Assembly: GCA_934271715.1 (NCBI GenBank)
Contig: CAKQRZ010000010.1
Coordinates: 19,883 to 83,882 of the forward strand
Reading direction: 5' to 3'
DNA length: 64,000 nt
DNA from: an uncultured Alphaproteobacteria bacterium
GTDB lineage: Bacteria > Pseudomonadota > Alphaproteobacteria > RF32 > CAG-239
A program made the position numbers and the translations under genes. Below, one piece after another: positions 42,902 through 49,642 of this stretch. Each line of letters opens with the position of its first letter. Position 1 is the stretch's first letter. The notes below the pieces were generated by a model. That model did not search any database, was not told the DNA's origin, and saw only the letters and a list, made by a program, of their open reading frames with translations.

Positions 42902-42929
42902 AAGGCCTAGAATGACTGGTGCCGGAGAC
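42781..42929. repeat. Palindromic element II, 149 bp with perfect 21-bp ends
   Basis: The left end 42781-42801 and the right end 42909-42929 are perfect reverse complements over 21 bp (GTCTCCGGCACCAGTC and following). Just inside are two smaller hairpins, ATTCTCGG...CCGAGAAT and ATTCTAGGC...GCCTAGAAT. Read in the pilin frame the element gives VILGLVPRILLQRVSNL and continues to NDWCRRRG with no stop. A second copy lies at 63806-63940. Confidence 0.9.
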
Positions 42930-43100
42930 GCAGACTTAGTGTCGCCTGTCAGTTTTGTTCTTAATGCGTTATTACCGAAAGTATCATTTTTTCTGCCAAA
43001 CCCCGCAAAAACGTGCTGAACGGCAGAAAAAGCGCCTTTAATCAGATGTTCAGGATTTGCAGAGAGAGAGAGAGAGACCTTTGCTTAGCTTATTTTTCAT
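42902..43100 (-). other. 5' leader of pilin B, out of frame through a (CT)8 tract
   Basis: ATG at 43100 with AGAGGAAAGAAAG reads MKNKLSKGLSLSLCKS and stops at 43050-43052. Beyond the tract the pilin frame is open from GCA at 43060 (ANPEHLIKGAFSAVQH, GRKNDTFGNNALRTK) into element II and then the pilin. Compared with locus A the region between tract and repeats keeps length and differs mainly by single-base changes (TTT to GTT, TCA to GCG, GGA to GGG). With 6 or 9 CT units a 376- or 378-residue protein would result. Confidence 0.75.
43061..43077 (-). repeat. Dinucleotide tract, (CT)8 on the coding strand
   Basis: A(GA)8 on the plus strand, one unit longer than the homologous tract at 20110-20124, at the same position after codon 8 of the leader. 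Confidence 0.9.
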
Positions 43101-43137
43101 CTTTCTTTCCTCTTAATTTTAGTTATTTTACATTTTT

Positions 43138-43167
43138 ATTCTACACCAGCCATACTCCATAAGTCAA
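43138..43167 (-). promoter_or_regulatory. Promoter of the pilin B leader
   Basis: On the minus strand TTGACT, 18 bases and TAGAAT, 37 bases before the ATG at 43100. It is nearly identical to the element at 20185-20214. Confidence 0.65.
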
Positions 43168-43199
43168 CCGCAAAATCAAAGCGTTGGAAGAGGCGGAAG

Positions 43200-43374
43200 T
43201 GTGTAAAAAAACGACCGTTTAAAAGGGACAGTTTTTAGGCTGTTTTTAGTAATGTAGCAGAGGTCGTTAAGAATTGCAATAACTTTTTATATTTGCGATG
43301 TTTTTTGCTGATTTATGAGAATTTTCAGCGTTTTGTTTTGAGTGTGTAAAAATAACGGTCGTTTTTTTTACACA
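43200..43374. repeat. 175-bp segment with 20-bp inverted ends before pilin C
   Basis: TGTGTAAAAAAACGACCGTT (43200-43219) and AACGGTCGT..ACACA (43354-43374) are reverse complements apart from one extra A/T. No gene lies inside. The right end is 16 bases from the pilin C ATG, so the segment must hold its promoter. It may be a miniature inverted-repeat element or a regulatory stem; no target duplication is evident. Confidence 0.6.
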
Positions 43375-43390
43375 TAATAGGAGGAATAAG

Positions 43391-44182
43391 ATGTTGAAGA
43401 GCAGAGAATTTTTAAGAGAAAAAAGTAGGGGAAGAGTAGGTGGATTGCTTCACTGCGCTCGCAATGACGCCGTAACTAACGGCGAGGGTTGGCTCCGCCC
43501 TTGGTGCCACAAGATACTAGGCACAGGGCCTAGTATGACAGGTGCTAGAGGCGCAAATTCCTTTGGCCGCAGTATGATTGAAATGTTAGGCGTGCTGGCT
43601 ATTATCGGCGTATTATCTGTCGGTGGAATTGCCGGATATAGCAAGGCTATGGAGCAATTTAAGGTTAACAAAGCCATAGATGAGTATACTGCTTTAACAT
43701 ATGGGGTTGTGGAACATCTGGATGAAATTCGCAAAAGTTTTAGAAATAGGGAAGATTATTTTATCTCAGATTTTTTAACGGCGGTAAATTTGATACCCGA
43801 TAATTGGCGGCATAACGGCAAGGCGTTTAAGGATAGTTATGGTAATTATGTTCAGTTATTTTATTCATCATCTTATGACAGATTGGTTTATGATATATAC
43901 ATCGGCGGTTTATCGGCAACACAAGAACAGAAGACTGTTTCATCAGCTTTTTCGGCAAAATTTTGCATGAAGCTGTTTGAAAACTTAGTGATTCCGCTGC
44001 ATTCTGTAGTGCAATACGGCGAATTATATAGAAGCCAAAACGGATTATTTCGGTTTGCCGGAGATACAACCTGCAACGGGGAAAGTAAATGCTTGACAGA
44101 TTTAACCTTATCAGAAATCAATAATATATGCAGGTCATGCGAGGCTGGTAAAGATGCCTGTGATGTTAATTTGCAGTTTTAG
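43391..44182 (+). CDS. Pilin-like protein C
   Basis: The 263-residue protein is in frame from an ATG with a strong AGGAGG site, so it is the one copy that appears freely expressible. The first 59 residues include palindromic element I in frame (LLHCARNDAVTNGEGWLRPW). Cleavage motif SFG^RSMIEMLGVLAIIGVL lies at 59/60, followed by GGIAGYSKAMEQFKVNKAID. The body has FCMKLFENLVIPLHSVVQ, TCNGESKCLTDLTLSEI and CRSCEAGKDAC near the end, the same cysteine plan as copies A and D. It is probably exported and processed by a PilD-like peptidase. A 59-residue leader is far longer than the usual 6-30. Confidence 0.85.
   Translation: MLKSREFLREKSRGRVGGLLHCARNDAVTNGEGWLRPWCHKILGTGPSMTGARGANSFGRSMIEMLGVLAIIGVLSVGGIAGYSKAMEQFKVNKAIDEYTALTYGVVEHLDEIRKSFRNREDYFISDFLTAVNLIPDNWRHNGKAFKDSYGNYVQLFYSSSYDRLVYDIYIGGLSATQEQKTVSSAFSAKFCMKLFENLVIPLHSVVQYGELYRSQNGLFRFAGDTTCNGESKCLTDLTLSEINNICRSCEAGKDACDVNLQF
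43441..43553 (+). repeat. Palindromic element I, copy in pilin C
   Basis: Matches 42591-42699 in the same orientation relative to the pilin: CTCGCAATGACGCCGTAACT, then GGTTGGCTCCGCCCTTGGTG, then the hairpin ACTAGGCACAGGGCCTAGT. It encodes HCARNDAVTNGEGWLRPWCH and continues KILGTGPSMTGARGAN. Confidence 0.8.
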
Positions 44183-44189
44183 TTATAAA

Positions 44190-44223
44190 AAACACGTCTA
44201 ACTGATTTCTGCTAGACGTGTTT
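44190..44223. terminator. Bidirectional terminator between pilin C and fabH
   Basis: A perfect 11-bp stem, AAACACGTCTA with TAGACGTGTTT, 7 bases after the pilin C stop and 7 bases from the convergent fabH stop. It serves both genes. Confidence 0.75.
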
Positions 44224-44230
44224 CAAGATT

Positions 44231-45205
44231 CTATAAGCGGACGACAGCCCCGCCCCAAGTAAATCCCGCTCCCATGGCCGTCAAAACCAGCAAGTCGCCT
44301 TTCTTTAAGCATCCGGCAGCATGATTTTCTGACAAAGCCAGCGGAATGGAGGCAGCGGAAGTGTTGCCGTGATGGTCTAGGGAAACAATCACTTTTTCAG
44401 ACGGAATGCCTAAGCGTTCGCCCACGCTGTCAACAATACGGATATTGGCTTGGTGCGGAATCAGCCAGTTAATTTCGTCTTTGCTTACACAGGCGTTTTG
44501 CATAGCAGTTTCAGCAGCTTCAGACAGGCAGACAACTGCGTGCTTAAATACTTCTTTGCCGTTCATGGTTACAAAGCCGCTGGATTGTGTCGTTGACGGG
44601 CCGCCGTTGGTTTTTAGGCTGTCATATTGGCTGCCGTCAGAATAAATGCAAGTGCTTAAAACACCGGTGTCAGCGCTTGTGCCATTGCCCTCTTTGGCGC
44701 GCAGAACAACCGCACCGGCGCCGTCGCCGAACAAAACGCAAGTGTTGCGGTCTGTCCAGTCAACAATTTTAGACAAGCATTCTGCACCGGCAACTACTGC
44801 CGTTTTAACTTGTCCCAAACGAATCATGTTATCGGCTAATGTCAAGGCGTATACAAAGCCCGAGCAGGCCGCAGAAATGTCAAAAGCCGGCACACCGGCG
44901 CGGAAGCCTAAATTTGCGGCAATTTTTGTTGCTGTAGACGGAGTCGTATTGTCCGGAGTGATAGACGCTAAAATCAGCAAATCAACATCAGACGGCTGCA
45001 AACCGGCGTCTTTAATAGCATTAGCTACAGCATTTCCGGCAATCACAGAGGTTGTTTCATCTTCAACAATATGGCGGCTGACAATACCGGTGCGGGTTCT
45101 AATCCACTCGTCATTTGTTTCTACCATTTTTGACAAATCATCATTAGTCAGAACCTTGTTTGGGAGGTAGTGACCAAAACCAATCATCTCACTTCTAATA
45201 AGCAT
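44231..45205 (-). CDS. fabH: 3-oxoacyl-ACP synthase III (FabH)
   Basis: Condenses acetyl-CoA with malonyl-ACP to start fatty acid synthesis. The 324 residues contain the catalytic triad Cys in FDISAACSGFVYAL, His in LIPHQANIRIVDSV and Asn in DHHGNTSAAS, with the C-terminal MGAGFTWGGAVVRL. The chosen ATG overlaps the plsX end by 11 bases (ATGCTTATTAG); an ATG at 45187 (MIGFGHYLP) is an alternative start. It is the last gene of YceD-rpmF-plsX-fabH. ihfA, which often follows, is absent. Confidence 0.98.
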   Translation of the reverse strand: MLIRSEMIGFGHYLPNKVLTNDDLSKMVETNDEWIRTRTGIVSRHIVEDETTSVIAGNAVANAIKDAGLQPSDVDLLILASITPDNTTPSTATKIAANLGFRAGVPAFDISAACSGFVYALTLADNMIRLGQVKTAVVAGAECLSKIVDWTDRNTCVLFGDGAGAVVLRAKEGNGTSADTGVLSTCIYSDGSQYDSLKTNGGPSTTQSSGFVTMNGKEVFKHAVVCLSEAAETAMQNACVSKDEINWLIPHQANIRIVDSVGERLGIPSEKVIVSLDHHGNTSAASIPLALSENHAAGCLKKGDLLVLTAMGAGFTWGGAVVRL

Positions 45206-46259
45206 CGTATAAAATATCCTGAGAAAGTTCGTCCAAATCTACATTTTCAACTTCATCGCGAATGGTTTGAACAAAGTTTTGACGTACTAATTTTGCAGCA
45301 TTATCAATAGCATAAGAATAACCGACCGCATCGGTTCCGCCGTGGCTTTTTACGGATAAGCCGTTTAAGCCGACAAACATTGCGCCGTTATATTTACGCG
45401 GATCCATTGTTTTTTTGAGCTTCCACATAACCGGCAGCAAAAACGGCAGTCCGATTTTTGCCCACAGCGACTCTTTGACGGCGCCTTTTAAGAGGCGGGC
45501 GACTAATTTAGCCGTTCCCTCCATGGTTTTTAGGGCGATATTGCCGGTAAAACCGTCGGAAACAATCACATCAGCATAGCCTTCGCCGATTTGATGCGGC
45601 TCAATATAGCCGATAAAATTCAAATCTAAGTGGGCGCCTTTAATCATTTTTGCGGCTTGATGAATTTCTTCTTTGCCTTTCATTTCTTCGGCGCCGATAT
45701 TCAGCAAGGCGATTCGCGGACGGGCAATTCCCAGAGTATGGCGGGCTAAAATATTGCCGATAATGGCAAATTCAGCCAGATTGATGGCGCTGCATTCGGT
45801 ATTTGCGCCCAAATCCAGCATAACGCAGCGTCCGTTGCGGTGCGGAATAGCTGTGCAGATTGCCGGACGGTGGATACGCTGGATAGTTTTCAAAATCATC
45901 TTTGAAATAGCCATCAGCGCACCGGTGTTGCCGGCAGAAATAACAGCGCTGGCCTCGCCGCGGCGCACCGCGTCAATAGCCATATACATGCTGGTATTTT
46001 TATTGCGGATAACTTGAGAAGGCTTGTCTTCGTTGCGAACCCGTTCGCTGGTGTGGATGACTTTGCAAAAATCCCGTAGCTGCGGAAACTTTTTGATATC
46101 TTCTTCTATTTGTACCTCATCGCCGAACAGCAGAAATTTGATATCCGGATTGTTTTTATGAGCGATTGCGATACCTTCTACTACGACATGAGGGGAATTG
46201 TCTCCCCCCATTGCGTCTACAGATATGACCAGATTATTATCAGACAAAACCTGCTCCAT
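45195..46259 (-). CDS. plsX: Phosphate acyltransferase PlsX
   Basis: Makes acyl-phosphate from acyl-ACP for phospholipid synthesis, as a peripheral membrane enzyme. The 354 residues include ISVDAMGGDNSPHVVVEG, SAVISAGNTGALMA, GRCVMLDLGANTECSA, LLNIGAEEMKGKE and the late GLNGLSVKSHGGTDAVGY. It lies 17 bases after rpmF and overlaps fabH, the standard lipid operon. Confidence 0.97.
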   Translation of the reverse strand: MEQVLSDNNLVISVDAMGGDNSPHVVVEGIAIAHKNNPDIKFLLFGDEVQIEEDIKKFPQLRDFCKVIHTSERVRNEDKPSQVIRNKNTSMYMAIDAVRRGEASAVISAGNTGALMAISKMILKTIQRIHRPAICTAIPHRNGRCVMLDLGANTECSAINLAEFAIIGNILARHTLGIARPRIALLNIGAEEMKGKEEIHQAAKMIKGAHLDLNFIGYIEPHQIGEGYADVIVSDGFTGNIALKTMEGTAKLVARLLKGAVKESLWAKIGLPFLLPVMWKLKKTMDPRKYNGAMFVGLNGLSVKSHGGTDAVGYSYAIDNAAKLVRQNFVQTIRDEVENVDLDELSQDILYDAY

Positions 46260-46276
46260 ATTTTAGATTATAAAAA

Positions 46277-46462
46277 TTATTTTGCTTCTTTATGAGCAAT
46301 AACTTCCTTACCGTCATATTGGCCGCATTTAGGGCAAACATTATGAGGTCTCTTCAATTCGCCGCAGTTCGGGCATTCTTGATAAGCATTAGATGTCAAT
46401 GCATCATGAGAACGGCGCATATCGCGGCGTGATTTAGATACTTTTTTCTTAGGTGTAGCCAT
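46277..46462 (-). CDS. rpmF: 50S ribosomal protein L32
   Basis: The 61 residues begin MATPKKKVSKSRRDMRRSHD, followed by a zinc ribbon CPNCGELKRPHNVCPKCG with four cysteines intact. The surviving C4 site means the zinc-dependent form. It is encoded between YceD (DUF177) and plsX, as in most Gram-negatives. Confidence 0.98.
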   Translation of the reverse strand: MATPKKKVSKSRRDMRRSHDALTSNAYQECPNCGELKRPHNVCPKCGQYDGKEVIAHKEAK

Positions 46463-46626
46463 TTCTTTATCTCTTTATTCAATTATTTAAAACATTTACA
46501 CATTACATTCGCAGATTATTTAGCACAACTCTCAGTAAAAAGCAAGCAAAATAAATGCTGCAAACGATTAAGTCAGTTTTTATATAACTTTTTGCGAATT
46601 TGCAAGCACTTTTTGCAAGTTATTGC

Positions 46627-47145
46627 TTATTTTTTGAGTTTTGCTAGCACCGCAAACGGATTTTCTTTTTTCGGCTCTTCGGAATCGCCGTATAAAGCGC
46701 CGTCAAAAACTTCGCCCTCGGCCCGCGGATAGTCTTCCAGATTGAGGGCAATCTGTTCAATCGCAATATCAGCCAGATTGATGCAGCCGTTTTCAATAAT
46801 ATCTGGCACCTCGTCTTCAATATTGCATTCCAGCTCTTTAATATCATTATAGGTGGCGCGGGTGTCAAAATTCAGCTCAAACGGAACATTGTAGTTTTTT
46901 ATAAAGTTATCCAGCGTAATCACGCTTTTCAGCTCTATTTTGGCAAAAACATTGCCCCAGACGCGCAGGTTGTTGGCGCGGTTGTTCAGTTTAAGAAAAA
47001 TTTCAGCTTTAAATTCATGAACTTTTTCCACCTGCAGAATCTGAGTTATATCCTCAAGTTCAGCGCTGTCGGCAGTCAGTTCGTATTTATAGTCTGACTG
47101 TTTTAAATCCTCAATTTTTATCGGATATGAAAAATTTTTTTGCAT
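46627..47145 (-). CDS. YceD/DUF177 family protein
   Basis: The 172 residues match the DUF177 (YceD) family linked to 23S rRNA accumulation and coupled to rpmF. Recognisable parts are VEKVHEFKAEIFLKLNN, LRVWGNVFAKIELKSVITLD and the C-terminal NLADIAIEQIALNLEDYPRA. The usual cysteine pair of many YceD proteins (CRCL, C in the ENGC part) is only partly present: a single Cys in LECNIEDEVPD and one in ENGCINLADI. AAGGAT precedes the ATG. It is divergent from bamE and heads the operon; 164 bases separate it from rpmF. Confidence 0.9.
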   Translation of the reverse strand: MQKNFSYPIKIEDLKQSDYKYELTADSAELEDITQILQVEKVHEFKAEIFLKLNNRANNLRVWGNVFAKIELKSVITLDNFIKNYNVPFELNFDTRATYNDIKELECNIEDEVPDIIENGCINLADIAIEQIALNLEDYPRAEGEVFDGALYGDSEEPKKENPFAVLAKLKK

Positions 47146-47200
47146 TCTGAAATCCTTGTGTTATATATAGCTTAATGTAAAAATATAAGGATAATAAAAT

Positions 47201-47656
47201 ATGTCAATACGCAAAATGCTTTTTGGGGCAATGTTTATGTTGCTGACAGCTTGTTCTAATGATTTGTTTTTGGTGCATAACGGCAATATGCCCGCCGATG
47301 ATAAAATAGCCGCGGTTCATATGGGGCAGAGCAAACAGGATGTTATGGATATTTTGGGCGCGCCGAGCCTGACAACCGGATTAAGCGACAATCATTGGAT
47401 TTATATGGCGTCTACCATGAAAAAAGTGGCGTTTCTCCGTCCGGAAGAGCTAAACCGCAAAGTGTTGGCAATTACCTTTGACGATGATAAAATCACCAAA
47501 ATAGAAAAGCTGACTTTGGTTGACGGAAACGATATTAAAGTAGATACGGATATAACTAAAGCCACAGAGCAGGAACAAGGATTTTTCCGCAAATATTTCG
47601 GCGGCGTAGGGACATATATGCCGTTTGGCGGAGCTGATACAAAAAAGGAATTTTAA
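47201..47656 (+). CDS. bamE: Outer-membrane assembly lipoprotein BamE (SmpA/OmlA)
   Basis: The 151-residue lipoprotein (MSIRKMLFGAMFMLLTAC, lipobox LTAC) has the two-layer BamE fold: MGQSKQDVMDILGAPSLTTG, NHWIYMASTM and LAITFDDDKITKIEKLTLVD. It is part of the BAM complex that inserts beta-barrels in the outer membrane. Divergence from YceD is the usual alphaproteobacterial arrangement. The following FtsK-like gene starts one base after the stop. Confidence 0.9.
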   Translation: MSIRKMLFGAMFMLLTACSNDLFLVHNGNMPADDKIAAVHMGQSKQDVMDILGAPSLTTGLSDNHWIYMASTMKKVAFLRPEELNRKVLAITFDDDKITKIEKLTLVDGNDIKVDTDITKATEQEQGFFRKYFGGVGTYMPFGGADTKKEF

Positions 47657-47657
47657 A

Positions 47658-48950
47658 ATGATACCGGGACTGTCTTTAAAAATAATCAATGTTTTGGCAA
47701 GCTTTGATATTAAAGGAAAATTCGTGCGCGCCGAAGAAGGTCCGATGCTGATTATGGCTTATGTGGAACCGGCTCCGGGGACGCTTTTCAGCAGCATAAA
47801 GCGGATAGAGGGCGACGTGGGGCGCAGCTTGGGCATCAGCGGAGTGCGGGTGGTTGAAGTTCCTAACTCCACAAACGTTTGCTTTGAAATTCCGTCTAAT
47901 GACATGAAATCTGTTCCGTTTGCGCCGATTTTGTATTCAGCCGAATTTTTGAAAGCAGCCTATGCGCTGCCGATTTGCCTCGGTGTGGATATGCGCGGCA
48001 ATCCGGTAATGAAAGACCTGTCTAAAATGCCGCACTTGCTGGTGGCGGGAACAACCGGTTCCGGAAAATCCGTGGGTCTGAACAGCTTTATAGTTTCGCT
48101 TATCAGCAAAAAAACTCCGCAGGAGCTCAAGCTGGTGCTGATAGACCCGAAACGTATTGAGTTCAGCATTTATAATAATCAGCAATATATGCTGCGTCCG
48201 GTTATTACGGATATGAATATTGCCAGTATCTGCCTCAGCCAGCTGGTAGATGAAATGAACAGCCGCTATACGCAGTTTGAAGCTCAGGCTGTCCGCAGTA
48301 TCGGCGAATATAATGCTAAAGCCGGCACTAAAATGCCGTATATCGTCTGCGTTATAGATGAATTTGCCGATTTGGTAATGTTTGATAAGGCTGTTGAACA
48401 GCAAGTGCAGATTTTGGCGCAGAAATCCCGCGCCGCCGGCATTCATCTTATTATTGCCACGCAGCGTCCGTCGGTTGACGTTATTACTGGCAGCCTCAAA
48501 GCTAATTTACCGACCAGACTGTCGTATAAAGTGGCTTCGGCAACCGATTCTATGACGATTTTAAACACATCAGGCGCCGAGAGTTTGTTCGGGCGCGGAG
48601 ATTCGCTGTTTTTAGAAGAAAACGGCACGCTTACGCGGATTTTGGGCGCATTTATCACTAATGACGATATAGAAAACGCTCTGACGCCGTACCGCTGCAA
48701 GATGCCGGCGCAAACCAGCGTTTATGATTTGGCTAAAGAACGCAATGCTGAAAAGCGGGCTGCCAATAATAAAACGGCAAAAGGCGGATTTTTCGTCTGG
48801 ATTTGCGATATGTGGAACCGCTTGGGCGTCCGCAACCAAACTAAAATTATCAAGGCGGCTTTTTCGCTGTTAGCCGGAGCCATGGGCGTAAAAAGTGCAA
48901 ATACATCCCGTACGACCCGCAGTACAGCCGCGCGCCGCCGCAGGTATTAA
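47658..48950 (+). CDS. Short FtsK/SpoIIIE-type DNA translocase
   Basis: The 430 residues cover only the motor (alpha and beta) domains of FtsK: a beta-type N-part (APGTLFSSIKRIEGDVGRSL, RVVEVPNSTNVCFEIP), Walker A LLVAGTTGSGKSVGLNSFIV, Walker B CVIDEFADLVMF, and RAAGIHLIIATQRPSVDVIT. The four N-terminal membrane helices and the winged-helix gamma domain that reads KOPS and activates XerD are missing. In its place is a basic tail (TRSTAARRRRY). The ATG at 47658 follows AAGGA; translation is coupled to bamE. It may be a second FtsK paralogue acting without septal anchoring, with full-length FtsK elsewhere. Confidence 0.92.
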   Translation: MIPGLSLKIINVLASFDIKGKFVRAEEGPMLIMAYVEPAPGTLFSSIKRIEGDVGRSLGISGVRVVEVPNSTNVCFEIPSNDMKSVPFAPILYSAEFLKAAYALPICLGVDMRGNPVMKDLSKMPHLLVAGTTGSGKSVGLNSFIVSLISKKTPQELKLVLIDPKRIEFSIYNNQQYMLRPVITDMNIASICLSQLVDEMNSRYTQFEAQAVRSIGEYNAKAGTKMPYIVCVIDEFADLVMFDKAVEQQVQILAQKSRAAGIHLIIATQRPSVDVITGSLKANLPTRLSYKVASATDSMTILNTSGAESLFGRGDSLFLEENGTLTRILGAFITNDDIENALTPYRCKMPAQTSVYDLAKERNAEKRAANNKTAKGGFFVWICDMWNRLGVRNQTKIIKAAFSLLAGAMGVKSANTSRTTRSTAARRRRY

Positions 48951-48960
48951 CTGCTGTACT

Positions 48961-49554
48961 TCAGCAATGTCCGGTAATGTTAACGAATCTGTCCAAAGGA
49001 ATTTTGGCTTCGTCTAAAGCGCGCTGCCATTTTTCCTCGTCCGGCGTACGGAATAATATATCCTTATCGGCGGCGACAACCAGCCAGTCATTATCATAAA
49101 TTTCGGCTTCCAGCTGGCGCGGCTGCCAAAAAGAATAGCCCAGCGCTACTAATTTATCTTTAGGCCCGTGTCCAAAGGCAATATCAGAAATAATTTCTGA
49201 GGTAGACGATACGGCCAAGCCGTCCGCCACGGTTACGGTGCCGTCGCGCATATAGTCTGTGGTGTGCAGAACCATGCCGCGCACTTGCTCCAGCGGTCCT
49301 CCGGTATAAAGGTTAACTTCATTCAGCCGCTCATAGTTTTTAACCGGCAGCTGAAATGTCAGGTCAGAAAACGTAAATTTATCCATGCGCTTGTTGATAA
49401 TCAGCCCCATAGCGCCGTTGCTGCTGTGCGAGCAAATATAAACAACCGAGCGGGCAAAGCAGTCGCTGCCGTCCAAAGATGGCATGGCTATCAAAAATTT
49501 GCCGGTCAGCGCATAGCGATTGTCAAAGTTACTTATAATTTCTTCCGTCATCAT
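48961..49554 (-). CDS. YqgE/AlgH (UPF0301) family protein
   Basis: The 197 residues match YqgE: LTGKFLIAMPSLDGSDCFAR, SVVYICSHSSNGAMGLIINK, LYTGGPLEQVRGMVLHTTDY and GYSFWQPRQLEAEIYDNDW. The family is widespread and was linked to alginate regulation in Pseudomonas; its biochemical role is unknown. The stop lies 11 bases from the convergent FtsK-like gene. Two consecutive ATGs (49554, 49551) are possible starts. Confidence 0.95.
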   Translation of the reverse strand: MMTEEIISNFDNRYALTGKFLIAMPSLDGSDCFARSVVYICSHSSNGAMGLIINKRMDKFTFSDLTFQLPVKNYERLNEVNLYTGGPLEQVRGMVLHTTDYMRDGTVTVADGLAVSSTSEIISDIAFGHGPKDKLVALGYSFWQPRQLEAEIYDNDWLVVAADKDILFRTPDEEKWQRALDEAKIPLDRFVNITGHC

Positions 49555-49642
49555 TATACCGTTAAAATATATTATTTATTTACTTTTTATAATTTTAGTT
49601 TATCATAAAATTTGCAAATTTAAATGATTAAATAAGTGTGTC

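Noticed and set aside
43200..43374. Calling the inverted-repeat segment a transposon
   Set aside because: No transposase and no target-site duplication are seen, and only one copy occurs in the window.
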